64,000 nucleotides of DNA from Oxalobacteraceae bacterium (GTDB lineage: Bacteria > Pseudomonadota > Gammaproteobacteria > Burkholderiales > Burkholderiaceae_D): positions 25,654 to 89,653 of the forward strand of contig JAIXOW010000449.1 in NCBI GenBank assembly GCA_027486615.1, in the 5' to 3' direction. Position numbers and translations under genes: made by a program. The number at the start of each line of letters is the position of its first letter. Positions within the stretch are counted from its first letter, which is position 1. The notes beneath the pieces are model-generated. The model was not told the DNA's origin. It saw only the letters and a program-made list of their open reading frames with translations, and made no database searches. This document shows positions 1 through 11,737 of this stretch, in pieces.

Positions 1-2
1 TT

Positions 3-1721
3 CATAGTAGTAGTGGTGCAGATACGATTGGAGTGGGTAATAATTTAAAAAACTCAATTGGTGATATCAGTGTGTCTTCAGCAGGATTAGGGAAGGATAA
101 AATTTCAGTTGCAGCGAGTTATTTTATATCTGAAAATTCTTTAATAGGAGATTCTCTAAGTATAAAAAATAGTAGTGCTGGTGACGATATTTTAGAAGTT
201 GGAAACAATTTTTCGAATGTTTTTCAAAAAATATCTAATATTGTAAATAATGGAAAAGCATCAGGTTTTTCCTTAGATTCAAATTTCACTGTTTCAAAAA
301 ATAGTTTGATAGGTGATGCAGAAAATATGAGGAATAGTAGTAGTGGTGACGATGTTATCTCAGTTGGTAATGCTTTTAGTATTGTAATTGGATCTATTAA
401 TAATAACTCGAATTTTTTAAATTCATTTGCTGACACTACTATCCCATTAAATTATTCCGTATCAGAAAATCGATTAACTGGTGATGCAATTGCTATGCAA
501 GATAGTAGCGGTGGAAATGATAGGTTTGCAGTTGGTAATGATTTGAATATCTTAGTTTCATCAATAAAAAATAACTCAGATATAAAAGGAACTATCGTAT
601 CTAATTTATTGATAGATTTTTCTCTCATTGATAATTTTTTATTGGGTGATGCAGAAAGTATGAAGAAAAGTTCTGGTGGTCATGACACTATTGAACTAGG
701 AAATAATTTTAAAAATAATTTAACTTTAGTAGAAACTATTATCTATTCTGATACTCTTCATGACCTGACATTTTCAGCAAAGTTTTCAATTTTAAATAAT
801 TCTTTGTATGGAGATGCAAAGATTATGGATCATGCCTCAGGCGGTGATGATCAAATCATTGTTGGAAATTCCATCCGCAGTGAGATTGGGGATATAAAAA
901 ACTTTTCTAGTGATGAAAGTTCTGCAAGTTTTATTTTGAGTTCAAATTTTTCATTATTGAATAATATTTTGATTGGTGATGCTAAGGCTATGAATCATAG
1001 CCAAGGCGGCAATGACGTTCTTGTCCTTGGAAATAATTTTGTGAGTCGTGTTGGAACTATAACTTCAACGCCTGATAAAATTTTACTTGATATGTCAAAT
1101 GTTTTAGTTTTTTATAATTTAAAAAACAATAATTTATATGGTGACGCTGAAACTATGAGTTATAGCAAAGGTGGTAATGACACGCTAAGTATAGGCGTAG
1201 GGATTGTGGGTGATTCGTATCTGACTCTGGATATAAAAGACAATACGCTATATGGTGATGCTAATACGATGCAGCGTAGTCAGGGTGGTGACGATAAGCT
1301 CACAGGCGCAGATGGAGAAGGTAGTGTCACTTATTTATATGGCGATGCGAAATTCACAGATGGAAAATCTGGTGCGGGGAATGACACATTAATTAGTGGT
1401 CATGGTAATGATCATATGTGGGGTGATTTTGGAGGCAATATAAATCAAAATGTACCTTATGTTAATTATTCTTCTGGCAAAGATATCTTCGTCTTTGGAG
1501 AAAACAATGGTAACGACATAATCTATGATTTCCAACGAGGCTTGGATAAGATAGATTTACGATTTCTGGTTGATATTGATAACATTAATGATTTAACTAT
1601 TACCTCAAGTCTTACTCAGCCATCGGATAAGGTGATTAATTTAAGTGATGGTAATAGTATTACCTTAATCGGTGTAAATGAACTCTCGGCAAATGATTTT
1701 ATGTTTGCTGCTGTCATATAA
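3..1721 (+). CDS. RTX-like calcium-binding repeat protein, 5' truncated by window edge
   Basis: Frame is open to the window edge upstream of the listed Met. Eight recurring units of the form LxGDAxxMxxSxGGxDxxxxGN, then GAGNDTLISGHGNDHMWGDF and the RTX-style C-terminal block DIFVFGENNGNDIIYDFQRGLDKIDL. Confidence 0.8.
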   Translation, partial: HSSSGADTIGVGNNLKNSIGDISVSSAGLGKDKISVAASYFISENSLIGDSLSIKNSSAGDDILEVGNNFSNVFQKISNIVNNGKASGFSLDSNFTVSKNSLIGDAENMRNSSSGDDVISVGNAFSIVIGSINNNSNFLNSFADTTIPLNYSVSENRLTGDAIAMQDSSGGNDRFAVGNDLNILVSSIKNNSDIKGTIVSNLLIDFSLIDNFLLGDAESMKKSSGGHDTIELGNNFKNNLTLVETIIYSDTLHDLTFSAKFSILNNSLYGDAKIMDHASGGDDQIIVGNSIRSEIGDIKNFSSDESSASFILSSNFSLLNNILIGDAKAMNHSQGGNDVLVLGNNFVSRVGTITSTPDKILLDMSNVLVFYNLKNNNLYGDAETMSYSKGGNDTLSIGVGIVGDSYLTLDIKDNTLYGDANTMQRSQGGDDKLTGADGEGSVTYLYGDAKFTDGKSGAGNDTLISGHGNDHMWGDFGGNINQNVPYVNYSSGKDIFVFGENNGNDIIYDFQRGLDKIDLRFLVDIDNINDLTITSSLTQPSDKVINLSDGNSITLIGVNELSANDFMFAAVI

Positions 1722-1738
1722 ATTGTTTGGTTGTAGTC

Positions 1739-1764
1739 GTACGATTACATTACGTTAATCGTAC
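1739..1764. repeat. Intergenic palindromic repeat GTACGATTACATTACGTTAATCGTAC
   Basis: Inverted repeat GTACGATTA...TAATCGTAC; near-identical unit at 9991..10016. Confidence 0.7.
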
Positions 1765-1793
1765 GTACGAGACGGAAGTTATTTGATGGGCGT

Positions 1794-1828
1794 AAAAAAA
1801 CCCGCTTTATAAAAAGCGGGTTTTTTCT
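1794..1828 (-). terminator. Rho-independent terminator of groESL
   Basis: AAAAAAACCCGCTTTATAAAAAGCGGGTTTTTT: GC stem flanked by A and T runs, just downstream of the groEL stop. Confidence 0.9.
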
Positions 1829-1842
1829 TAAGCGGACTGCAA

Positions 1843-3579
<1,737 letters not shown>

Positions 3580-3640
3580 TCATTGTGCTCATCACTGAAC
3601 TAGTCACTAAGACAGTTGTCTCAGTGCTTAGTATTAGCGA

Positions 3641-3931
3641 TTACTTTTGCACGATAGCCATGATGTCGTCTTCACGCATAACCAGTACTTCTTTTCCGTC
3701 TACTTTGACGGCTTGGCCTGAATATTTGCCAAACAAAACGGTATCGCCAACTTTGACATCCAATGGACGAACTTTACCGTCCTCGAGGATTTTGCCGTTG
3801 CCAACAGCAAGTACTTTGCCCTGGTCTGGCTTTTCAGCCGCCGCTTCAGGCAATACGATGCCAGAGGCAGTTTTAGTTTCTTGTTCGAGACGCTCGACGA
3901 TCACGCGGTCGTGCAGAGGACGAAGGCTCAT
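3641..3931 (-). CDS. groES: Co-chaperonin GroES (10 kDa)
   Basis: [47 protein letters not shown]; start moved to the internal Met after the AAGGAG-like RBS. Confidence 0.98.
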   Translation of the reverse strand: MSLRPLHDRVIVERLEQETKTASGIVLPEAAAEKPDQGKVLAVGNGKILEDGKVRPLDVKVGDTVLFGKYSGQAVKVDGKEVLVMREDDIMAIVQK

Positions 3932-4033
3932 AAAAACTCCTTGAAAACAATAAGTTATGATTAATTGATAGGAAAGCACTGAGATTCACAGTGCCTTATT
4001 TATCGTGGGTAAACCCATAATGAGGAAGCGTTG

Positions 4034-4060
4034 TTAGCACTCTCCCTCAACGAGTGCTAA
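4034..4060 (-). promoter_or_regulatory. CIRCE element (HrcA operator)
   Basis: TTAGCACTC-N9-GAGTGCTAA, perfect match to the CIRCE consensus, upstream of groES. Confidence 0.95.
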
Positions 4061-4089
4061 GTATAGGGACTGTGTCGCCCTTTTTCAAG
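4060..4089 (-). promoter_or_regulatory. Putative groESL promoter with overlapping sigma70 and sigma32 motifs
   Basis: Minus strand CTTGAAAAAGGGCGACACAGTCCCTATACT: TTGAAA-N17-TATACT (sigma70-like) and CTTGAAA-N14-CCCTATA (sigma32-like). Confidence 0.65.
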
Positions 4090-4254
4090 CAAAGCCGGAT
4101 AAATTTAATTGAGAAGTTCGCGTTGATTTATCGAATTGACAATAAAAGAGTCGACGTGAACTATAGATTTTCAATTCATGCTGAGTGTGCAATGGAAGAA
4201 AGAGCACTCTGTTCTAAGACACATTGCTTAAAAGTTAATGTTGAATTAACTTTT

Positions 4255-5217
4255 TTATGACGATGCAGCTAGTCTTAAACGCTGCCATACCAAATTAGCG
4301 GCACATAAATCTTCTAAAGCCGTGCCCACAGATTTAAAAACAGTGATCTCATCTGTATTCTGTCGTCCGGCGTGTTTGCCATGCACTAATTCAGCTAATT
4401 CTGCCAACACACTAGCCGAAGTGATGAGTCCCGCTTGTTGCGGTTGAACGATATCTCCAGCTTCATTGCAAGCGCCTGCATAGGTATCGACAAATAAAGC
4501 AGCAGCAGCCATGAGTGCATCATCTGCTTCACGCATATCAGGTCTAAAGCCTCCCACTAAATCAACATGCGTTCCCGCTTTAAGATTGCGTACTGCAATC
4601 AGTGGTTCTTTGCTCGTCGTGGCACAACTAATGATGTCAGCCTGCTGACAAGCTAGCGCTAAATCAGTGGTGATTTGTAGTTGATAGGATTGTGTTGCGG
4701 TGGAAGCGGCTATTTTTTCTAGCGTTTGTTGCGCCTTCTCGGGTGAGCGTGCCCAGATAGTGATGGTCTCAATCGGACGCACAGCGCAATGCGCGAGTGC
4801 CATATAAGGTGCAAGTTGTCCCGCACCGACGATGAGTAAATGTTTGCTATCTTGACGAGAGAGCAATGAAGAAGCTAATGCAGATGCAGCAGCAGTACGA
4901 CGCAAAGTTAATTCTTCACCATCAAATAAAGCTAGTGGCACTCCGGTTTTACAATCCATGAGGATGAAAATTGCTTGTACAGTAGAGAGCCCACGTTCGC
5001 GATTTGCAGGAGCGACAGTCACCAGCTTTACCCCGAGATGCTGTTCTGGCTGCCAGACTGGCATTAACAATAAAACCGAAGCATCATCTGCTGATAATGG
5101 ATGGACATGACGTGGTGGCACATGCATGGTCTCTTTAAAAGCTGCGCGCAATGCAGGTATTAGCAAGTCAAATGGTAGGGCGTGCTGTATTTGTTCACTG
5201 GTAAAGTAAGGAATCAT
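4255..5217 (-). CDS. Ornithine cyclodeaminase / mu-crystallin family protein
   Basis: 320 aa with VPPRHVHPLSADDASVLLLMPVW, LTLRRTAAASALAS, LLIVGAGQLAPYMALAHCAVRPI and VDLVGGFRPDMREAD. Confidence 0.85.
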   Translation of the reverse strand: MIPYFTSEQIQHALPFDLLIPALRAAFKETMHVPPRHVHPLSADDASVLLLMPVWQPEQHLGVKLVTVAPANRERGLSTVQAIFILMDCKTGVPLALFDGEELTLRRTAAASALASSLLSRQDSKHLLIVGAGQLAPYMALAHCAVRPIETITIWARSPEKAQQTLEKIAASTATQSYQLQITTDLALACQQADIISCATTSKEPLIAVRNLKAGTHVDLVGGFRPDMREADDALMAAAALFVDTYAGACNEAGDIVQPQQAGLITSASVLAELAELVHGKHAGRQNTDEITVFKSVGTALEDLCAANLVWQRLRLAASS

Positions 5218-5313
5218 CGTAGTCTTGATTTCAGGTTAGGTCGCGTTAGTGCAGCATGCTTGTAAGATTAGTATCTTAAGATAGCAAAAACACTCACTAT
5301 TTATTGCAAAGTC

Positions 5314-6762
5314 ATGTTGAATTATTACACCCACAGAAAGTCATCCGCTGTTTTATTGTTTGTGCTGAGTATCTGCAGTATGGCATGGACTAGTCCAGCT
5401 GCCAGTCGTGAGGTCGCACACCCCCCACCAGCTTTATTGAATGCGATCAAAGCAGTTGGTATACCGTCGAGTGCCGTATCAATTCATGTGCAAGCAGTGG
5501 AAAGTACTAAGCCCCTCTTGAGTATGAATGCACAGACCAGTGTGCAACCAGCTTCACTCATGAAATTAATCACAACTGCAGCGGCATTGGATTTGCTAGG
5601 CCCTGATTATCGATGGACTACGCGTGTGTATACCAATGGGACACAAAATGGTGATGTACTGCAGGGCGATTTAATTATTCGTGGTAGTGGTGATCCACGA
5701 TTTTCTCAACAAGACTTATGGCAATTATTGCGACGCTTGCGTGCACTTGGCATTCGTCAGATCACGGGTGATGTGATTCTTGATCGTAGTTTGTTTGCTC
5801 CCTATAAAGATGATGCAGCACAGTTTGATCAAAAACCTGAGCGTGCTTATAACGCATTACCTGACGCACTACTCTTAGATACAAAATCAGTGCTAGTACA
5901 ACTTGTTCCTGATGCAGCACGTCAGCGTGTGCGCGTCACACTAGAACCTTATCTGACAGATTTTTCATTGAGTGCACCGACTTTATCGGTAGGTGAGTGT
6001 GGTGATTGGCGTAGTCAATTAGGATTGCGTGTTGAACAGAAAAAAATCATCTTTGCCGGTAGCTATGCATTATCGTGTGGAGAAAGAACAATCGCAGTAC
6101 ATGCCTATCCATTAACGCATAATGAATATTTTGATTCTTCACTACGACAGTTGTGGCTTGAGATGGGTGGTAGCGTGCATGGTGTCACACGCGAAGGTGT
6201 GCTGCCTGCGCAAGCACAAGAGTTAACGCAATGGCAGTCTGCTGCATTAACAGATGCAATACGTGACATTAATAAATTTAGTAATAACGTGATGGCCAGA
6301 CAGTTGTTATTAACTTTGGCTGCAGAGCGTGGTTATCAACCTGCGAGTAAAGAAGCAGGCGCAGCAGTCATCAGACAATGGTTAATTGCCAAAGGAATTA
6401 ATGCAGCTGAATTAGTCATTGATAACGGTTCTGGATTATCACGTGCAGATAGACTTTCAGCAGCACTACTTGCACGTATTTTGCAAGTGGCATGGTTGAG
6501 TCCAACTATGCCTGAGTTCATAGCATCACTGCCCTTAGCTGGTGTGGATGGCACCATGCGTAAACGCGCTGAAGGTCTGACGGTGAAATCATTTGCCCAC
6601 ATAAAAACCGGCAGCCTGACTGAAGTGGCAGGTATTGCAGGTTATGTCACAGCACGCTCAGGTAAGCGCATGATAGTGGTGTGTATAGTCAATCATGCTG
6701 AAGCGGGTAAATTAAGAGAAGCTATGGATAACTTGCTGCAGTGGGTGTATGAAAACGGTTAA
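5314..6762 (+). CDS. dacB: D-alanyl-D-alanine carboxypeptidase/endopeptidase (PBP4 family)
   Basis: SLMKLITTAAALDLLGPDYRWTT (SxxK), NKFSNNVMARQL (SxN-like), IKTGSLTEVAGIAGYV (KTG). Confidence 0.9.
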   Translation: MLNYYTHRKSSAVLLFVLSICSMAWTSPAASREVAHPPPALLNAIKAVGIPSSAVSIHVQAVESTKPLLSMNAQTSVQPASLMKLITTAAALDLLGPDYRWTTRVYTNGTQNGDVLQGDLIIRGSGDPRFSQQDLWQLLRRLRALGIRQITGDVILDRSLFAPYKDDAAQFDQKPERAYNALPDALLLDTKSVLVQLVPDAARQRVRVTLEPYLTDFSLSAPTLSVGECGDWRSQLGLRVEQKKIIFAGSYALSCGERTIAVHAYPLTHNEYFDSSLRQLWLEMGGSVHGVTREGVLPAQAQELTQWQSAALTDAIRDINKFSNNVMARQLLLTLAAERGYQPASKEAGAAVIRQWLIAKGINAAELVIDNGSGLSRADRLSAALLARILQVAWLSPTMPEFIASLPLAGVDGTMRKRAEGLTVKSFAHIKTGSLTEVAGIAGYVTARSGKRMIVVCIVNHAEAGKLREAMDNLLQWVYENG

Positions 6763-6779
6763 ATAAAAATCAAAAATAA

Positions 6780-7661
6780 TTAGCTCGCTTTTGATTTGAA
6801 TAAAACGGTAGACATCGCAGCGAGTATCAACAGTATGGCTGTGTAATCTTGCCAGTGTGGTACTTCACCTAACATAGCCATACCTGCAAATACACCTAAC
6901 ACCGGAATAAACATCACAGACAGACTAGAAGCTACCGGTGGCAAGATACGTGCAAGCCTAAACCAAGCAACATGAGCAAAGCCAAATACGATCACTGCGT
7001 TGTAAGTAATCGCTGCCCATTCAATCGCTGTTGGTAATCGTAATGATGCATGATCCATAGTGAGTGCTATCAAACTCATCATGCAGCTAGTGAAAGCTAA
7101 CATCCAGAATGTGAGTGAAATAGTCGGTATGTTGATGTTAGAGCGTTTCATCAATACCGTTCCACATCCCCAACTTGCTGCAGCCACTAATGCAAACACA
7201 GTGCCTATGGGTTGACCTGATACTTTAGAAAACTCACTTGATAAGAGTAAGAGTGCACCACTGAGTGCAAGCAAGATGCCGATTAATGCGCGACCAGTAA
7301 TGCGTTCACGAAAAAATAAAAAACCAGCTAACACTGCCCAAACAGGCATGGTGTAACCCAAGGTGGCGGCGCGTCCTGAAGAGAGAAGTTTTACGCCTAA
7401 AATCATGAAGACATGCCAGATCAACATATTTGGTATAGCAAGCTTAATGATGGGGATGATCTGTTCTTTAGGCACACTGAGCGAGACTTTTTGATAGCGG
7501 GTTGCTAACCAAATTGCAGCTAAGCCACCGATCATGCTGAGTGCGCGAAAACTCAGTGCCGGAAAATATTGCACACCGATTTTCATGATAGGCCAGTTAA
7601 TACCCCATGTCAGCGTCAACAGGGCGAGCAGGGCGAAGTCTTTACGTGAGAGTGAGTTCAT
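6780..7661 (-). CDS. EamA/DMT family transporter
   Basis: About 10 hydrophobic segments, LLTLTWGINWPIMKIGVQYF; start placed at internal MNSLSRKDF. Confidence 0.85.
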   Translation of the reverse strand: MNSLSRKDFALLALLTLTWGINWPIMKIGVQYFPALSFRALSMIGGLAAIWLATRYQKVSLSVPKEQIIPIIKLAIPNMLIWHVFMILGVKLLSSGRAATLGYTMPVWAVLAGFLFFRERITGRALIGILLALSGALLLLSSEFSKVSGQPIGTVFALVAAASWGCGTVLMKRSNINIPTISLTFWMLAFTSCMMSLIALTMDHASLRLPTAIEWAAITYNAVIVFGFAHVAWFRLARILPPVASSLSVMFIPVLGVFAGMAMLGEVPHWQDYTAILLILAAMSTVLFKSKAS

Positions 7662-7722
7662 CTGGTAACGATAGCATGTCAGGCTACAATGTGGATATTC
7701 CTGCTTATTCATCGAGGCTTGT

Positions 7723-8565
7723 GTGGATTTTATTAGCAAACTAAATGCGGCTACGCATCAACAACAATCATTACTGTGTGTTGGACTTGATCCCGACATC
7801 AATAAATTTCCGGCTGAATTAAAAGGCAAGTCGGATGCAATTTTTACTTTTTGCAAAAAGATGATTGATGCCACTGCCGATGTGGCTTGTGCTTATAAAC
7901 CGCAGATCGCTTATTTTGCTGCGCTTGCTGCTGAAGATCAGTTGCAAGCAATTTGCGATTATGTACGCAAGACTTATCCACATCTTCCTATTGTGCTTGA
8001 TGCAAAGCGCGGTGATATAGGAGCAACCGCTGAACAATACGCACGTGAAGCATTCGAGCGTTATGGCGCAGATGCTGTCACGCTCAATCCTTATATGGGT
8101 TTCGATTCAGTTGAGCCGTATTTAGAATGGAAAGATAGGGGTGCGATTATTTTATGCCGCACTTCTAATCCAGGTGGATCAGATCTACAATTTTTGCAAG
8201 TCGACGGTGTGCCTTTGTATCAGCATGTCGCGCGCTTAGTTGCAGAAAAATGGAATCGACATGGTCAATGTGGCTTAGTAGTAGGCGCAACCTTTCCACG
8301 TGAGTTAGCGGAAGTACGTAAGTTAATTGGTGACATGCCTTTGTTAGTGCCAGGTGTGGGTGCGCAAGGTGGTGATGTGCAAGCGACTGTACAAGCAGGT
8401 CAAACTGCGCAAGGTGGTGGGATGATGATTAACTCATCGCGAGCGATTTTATATGCACAGCCTAAAGACAATGAAGACTTTACACAGGCTGCAGCACGCG
8501 TAGCAAAAGAAACGCGCGACACGATCAATCAATATCGCGCGACATTCCCTACGCTATCAAACTAA
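7723..8565 (+). CDS. pyrF: Orotidine 5'-phosphate decarboxylase
   Basis: GTG start; [49 protein letters not shown]. Confidence 0.95.
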   Translation: MDFISKLNAATHQQQSLLCVGLDPDINKFPAELKGKSDAIFTFCKKMIDATADVACAYKPQIAYFAALAAEDQLQAICDYVRKTYPHLPIVLDAKRGDIGATAEQYAREAFERYGADAVTLNPYMGFDSVEPYLEWKDRGAIILCRTSNPGGSDLQFLQVDGVPLYQHVARLVAEKWNRHGQCGLVVGATFPRELAEVRKLIGDMPLLVPGVGAQGGDVQATVQAGQTAQGGGMMINSSRAILYAQPKDNEDFTQAAARVAKETRDTINQYRATFPTLSN

Positions 8566-9441
8566 AAAAAACTGTTCGATTTCTTTGTTAAGTAATTCCG
8601 GTGCTTGGTCTGGAATGAAATGGCCTGTAGCTAAAGCTTTACCAGTGACGGGCAAAGCAGATTTCTTTTGCCAGTCTGCGATAGGTGTAAACATATTCCC
8701 AACGACACCTTGCTCACCCCACACCACATGTACAGGGCAAGTGATTTTGTTGTGTTCATGATCTTGATCATGCACCAGATCTATGCTGGCAGCAGCGCGA
8801 TAATCTTCACAACTCGCATGAATCATGTCAGGCTGTTTAAAACAGCGCACATATTCAGCCATCGCTTCAGGTGCAAAAAAACTTGTGCCGCCACGCGCAC
8901 CCATAGAACCTAATGAATAATTTATATAAAACTCTGCATTATTCGTAATCAGTGTTTCTGGTAAGGGTTGTGGTTGAGAGAGAAAAAACCAGTGGTAATA
9001 CACATTCGCAAAACGCTGATCAGTTGCTTCAAACATCGTGCGTGTAGGCGAGATATCCACCACCATGAGTTTTTTTACACAAGCAGGATGATCGAGTGCT
9101 AATCGATGTGCAACACGACCACCTCTATCATGACCACAAATATCGAATTGTGCATAACCGAGTGCTTGCATCAGCTCGACCATATCTTGTGCCATCACAC
9201 GTTTAGAATAATTCAAATGATCAGGCGTACCGCGCGGTTTTTCTGAATCACCATAGCCACGTAAATCTGGCATCACTAAAGTGAAACGTTCAGCCAACGC
9301 GTCCGCCATTTTGTGCCAAATAACATGGGTTTGAGGATAGCCGTGCATGAGTAAAAGTGGTGGGCCTTTACCGCCATGACGAAAATTAATCTTTACACCA
9401 TTGACCTGTTTTTGTGCCAATGTAAAATTTTCTAACATCAT
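8557..9441 (-). CDS. Alpha/beta hydrolase (haloacetate dehalogenase-like)
   Basis: [50 protein letters not shown]. Confidence 0.85.
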   Translation of the reverse strand: MMLENFTLAQKQVNGVKINFRHGGKGPPLLLMHGYPQTHVIWHKMADALAERFTLVMPDLRGYGDSEKPRGTPDHLNYSKRVMAQDMVELMQALGYAQFDICGHDRGGRVAHRLALDHPACVKKLMVVDISPTRTMFEATDQRFANVYYHWFFLSQPQPLPETLITNNAEFYINYSLGSMGARGGTSFFAPEAMAEYVRCFKQPDMIHASCEDYRAAASIDLVHDQDHEHNKITCPVHVVWGEQGVVGNMFTPIADWQKKSALPVTGKALATGHFIPDQAPELLNKEIEQFFLV

Positions 9442-9923
9442 GCTTGCTCCAATAGATGACATAATTTTTTTAATGCATGCAGCGTAGTTTGCTCGCGTAC
9501 CGCATGTCTATCACCACTAAATACACAGCGTTCGGTTTCCACATGATGCGCAGTCGCCCAAGCAAAACATACCGTACCCACTGGTTTGCCAGGAACTGCA
9601 CCGGTTGGTCCTGCAATGCCAGTAGTCGATAGTGCTATCTGTGCATTGCTGTTAGCAAGCGCACCTTGTGCCATCGCTGCTGCGACTTCTTCACTGACAG
9701 CACCATGTTGTGCAATTAAAGCGTCTGGCACATCGAGATGATCTGTTTTAGACGCATTGGAATAGGTTGTGAATCCACAGTCAAACCAAGCAGAGGAGCC
9801 TGCGATATCTGTAATAGCTTGTGAAATGCTTCCACCAGTAATTGATTCGGCAGTGGTTAACATCCAGCGTTTTTTCTGCAGGGCAGACCCTGCTTGTGCA
9901 GCGAGTGCTGTGATGTTGTTCAT
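9438..9923 (-). CDS. pncC: Nicotinamide-nucleotide amidohydrolase (CinA C-terminal family)
   Basis: LTTAESITGGSISQAITDIAGSSAWFDCGFTTYSNASKTDHLDV, STTGIAGPTGAVPGKPVGTVCFAW. Confidence 0.92.
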   Translation of the reverse strand: MNNITALAAQAGSALQKKRWMLTTAESITGGSISQAITDIAGSSAWFDCGFTTYSNASKTDHLDVPDALIAQHGAVSEEVAAAMAQGALANSNAQIALSTTGIAGPTGAVPGKPVGTVCFAWATAHHVETERCVFSGDRHAVREQTTLHALKKLCHLLEQA

Positions 9924-9990
9924 GACTTTATTTCCTTTATTCATTTAAAATAAGATGCGAATAGCAAGTCTATTTGTATGATAAAAATTC

Positions 9991-10016
9991 GTACGATTAC
10001 GCTTCGCTAATCGTAC
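9991..10016. repeat. Intergenic palindromic repeat GTACGATTACGCTTCGCTAATCGTAC
   Basis: Inverted repeat, same family as 1739..1764; partial related GTACGGTTACGCAGCG near 10088. Confidence 0.75.
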
Positions 10017-10047
10017 CTACAAATGTATACATAGGTAGGTCTGGTAG

Positions 10048-10065
10048 GGCGCAATAAATTGCGCC
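10048..10065. repeat. Intergenic palindrome GGCGCAATAAATTGCGCC
   Basis: 7-bp inverted arms GGCGCAA/TTGCGCC next to the repeat above. Confidence 0.65.
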
Positions 10066-10108
10066 GCATGGTATGCGATAAAGATCCGTACGGTTACGCA
10101 GCGCTTGT

Positions 10109-10633
10109 CTAGCTTGCAAATTCATAGAGTGCGTAACATAGTAAGGCAAAAAATGCAGCAAGGATGTCATCGATCATGACACCAAAGCCACCTTTAAAAC
10201 GTCGTTCAATATTACGTATGGGTGGAGGTTTAACCATGTCAAAAAAACGAAACAAAACAAACGCCCAACATTGCGCACGAAAATCAGCGGGAGAAATCAT
10301 CACAAGTACTAACCAGATCGCAATGATTTCATCCCACACCATAGCGCCATGATCAGCCACACCCATGTGGTGGCCAGTGATGTCACACGCCCAAACTCCA
10401 ATGATAAAACCACCAACAATGAGTATGCCCCAAGTGAGTGGTGTAAATAGTTCTGGCCAACGTGTAGTGAATATATGAAAACACAGCCAGCCAAATAGTG
10501 TGCCTACAGTGCCGGGCATGATGCGTGATAAACCACTACCAAATCCTAGTGCAAGGATGTGTGCAGGATGTGCCAACATAAATTGCCATGTGGGCTGCAA
10601 GATAGTTGTTGGTGGTTGTTCAGTTTGCGTCAT
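10109..10633 (-). CDS. pgpA: Phosphatidylglycerophosphatase A
   Basis: GFGSGLSRIMPGTVGTLFGW, VWDEIIAIWLVL, FVLFRFFDMVKPPPIRNIERRFKGGFGVMIDDILA. Confidence 0.95.
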   Translation of the reverse strand: MTQTEQPPTTILQPTWQFMLAHPAHILALGFGSGLSRIMPGTVGTLFGWLCFHIFTTRWPELFTPLTWGILIVGGFIIGVWACDITGHHMGVADHGAMVWDEIIAIWLVLVMISPADFRAQCWAFVLFRFFDMVKPPPIRNIERRFKGGFGVMIDDILAAFFALLCYALYEFAS

Positions 10634-11598
10634 GTGGATATGAAATGATCGTAAGAATTTGCCTTGATTGCTAACGCTACACCTGCTGCATTCACAATCT
10701 TTAATTCGCGTGCGGCTGTGATTTGACCTATGCGTGTCACAACGGTGTTTGATGTGACTGCTGCATGTTGCACGGCCTCACGCTTAGTGGATGGTGCAGT
10801 AAAGCAGAGTTCATAATCATCGCCCCCATTTAATGCAAACTCATGACATAGGTTGATTGGTTGTGTGGACTTCAGTATTGCGCCTAAAGGTAAATCATCT
10901 ACTTGTAGTGTGGCGCCTACGTTTGATTGTTTTAGTATGTGCTGAAGATCACCCAGTAAACCATCTGAAACATCAATCGCAGCATGCGCAATGTCACGTA
11001 CAGCGAGTCCTAATGCATTGCGTGGTGTAGGGCGATGTAAATGCTGTGTAGCTTGATTCAGTGCATTTGCTTCTAAAGCTAACTTTCCTTGCATTGCTGA
11101 TAAAGCTAACCGTGCATCACCGAGTGTGCTACTGACCCAGATATCATCACCAGCTTGAGCATGACTTCTGCGTAATGCTTTGCCTTTGGGAATTTCACCA
11201 AAGATGGTAATGGAGATGGTAAGAGGTCCCTTGGTTGTATCGCCACCAATTAATGCGATGTTATGTTGCTCTGCTAAAGCAAACAGTCCATCAGAAAATG
11301 CAGCTAACCAGTTTTCATTAATGTTAGGTAAAGCGAGTGCCAATGTGAAAGCGAGAGGCTGAGCCCCCATAGCAGCGAGGTCAGATAAATTTACAGCCAG
11401 TGATTTATGCCCCAGAGCGTTGGCGTCAGCATGCTGAAAAAAATGTCTGCCTTCAACCAACATATCAGTTGAGATCGCAAGTTCATATCCAGCTCGTGGT
11501 TGTAGCAGGGCGCAATCATCGCCCACGGCTAGACTCACCGCAGGAATGAGTGCAGGGCGAGTAAAGTAGCGTGCAATTAAATCAAATTCGGACATCAT
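10630..11598 (-). CDS. thiL: Thiamine-monophosphate kinase
   Basis: SEFDLIARYF, VGDDCALLQP, STDMLVEGRHF, GHKSLAVNLSDLAAMGAQPLAFTLALALP, IDVSDGLLGDLQHIL. Confidence 0.95.
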   Translation of the reverse strand: MMSEFDLIARYFTRPALIPAVSLAVGDDCALLQPRAGYELAISTDMLVEGRHFFQHADANALGHKSLAVNLSDLAAMGAQPLAFTLALALPNINENWLAAFSDGLFALAEQHNIALIGGDTTKGPLTISITIFGEIPKGKALRRSHAQAGDDIWVSSTLGDARLALSAMQGKLALEANALNQATQHLHRPTPRNALGLAVRDIAHAAIDVSDGLLGDLQHILKQSNVGATLQVDDLPLGAILKSTQPINLCHEFALNGGDDYELCFTAPSTKREAVQHAAVTSNTVVTRIGQITAARELKIVNAAGVALAIKANSYDHFIST

Positions 11599-11737
11599 TT
11601 AGAGATTGTACCCAAGGAGTGGCAAGTGCTTGCTGTAGCCTGTCGAATAGGGGCTGGTCTGCTAAAATCACGCACTTACAGTTTCGTTTTGACCTCTCAT
11701 TAAATAGCTATTCACATAGCGAAGAAAGTCCTTCAGC

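Noticed and set aside
4054-4260. 68 aa plus-strand ORF upstream of groES
   Set aside because: It overlaps the CIRCE element and the predicted groESL promoter and has no family resemblance.
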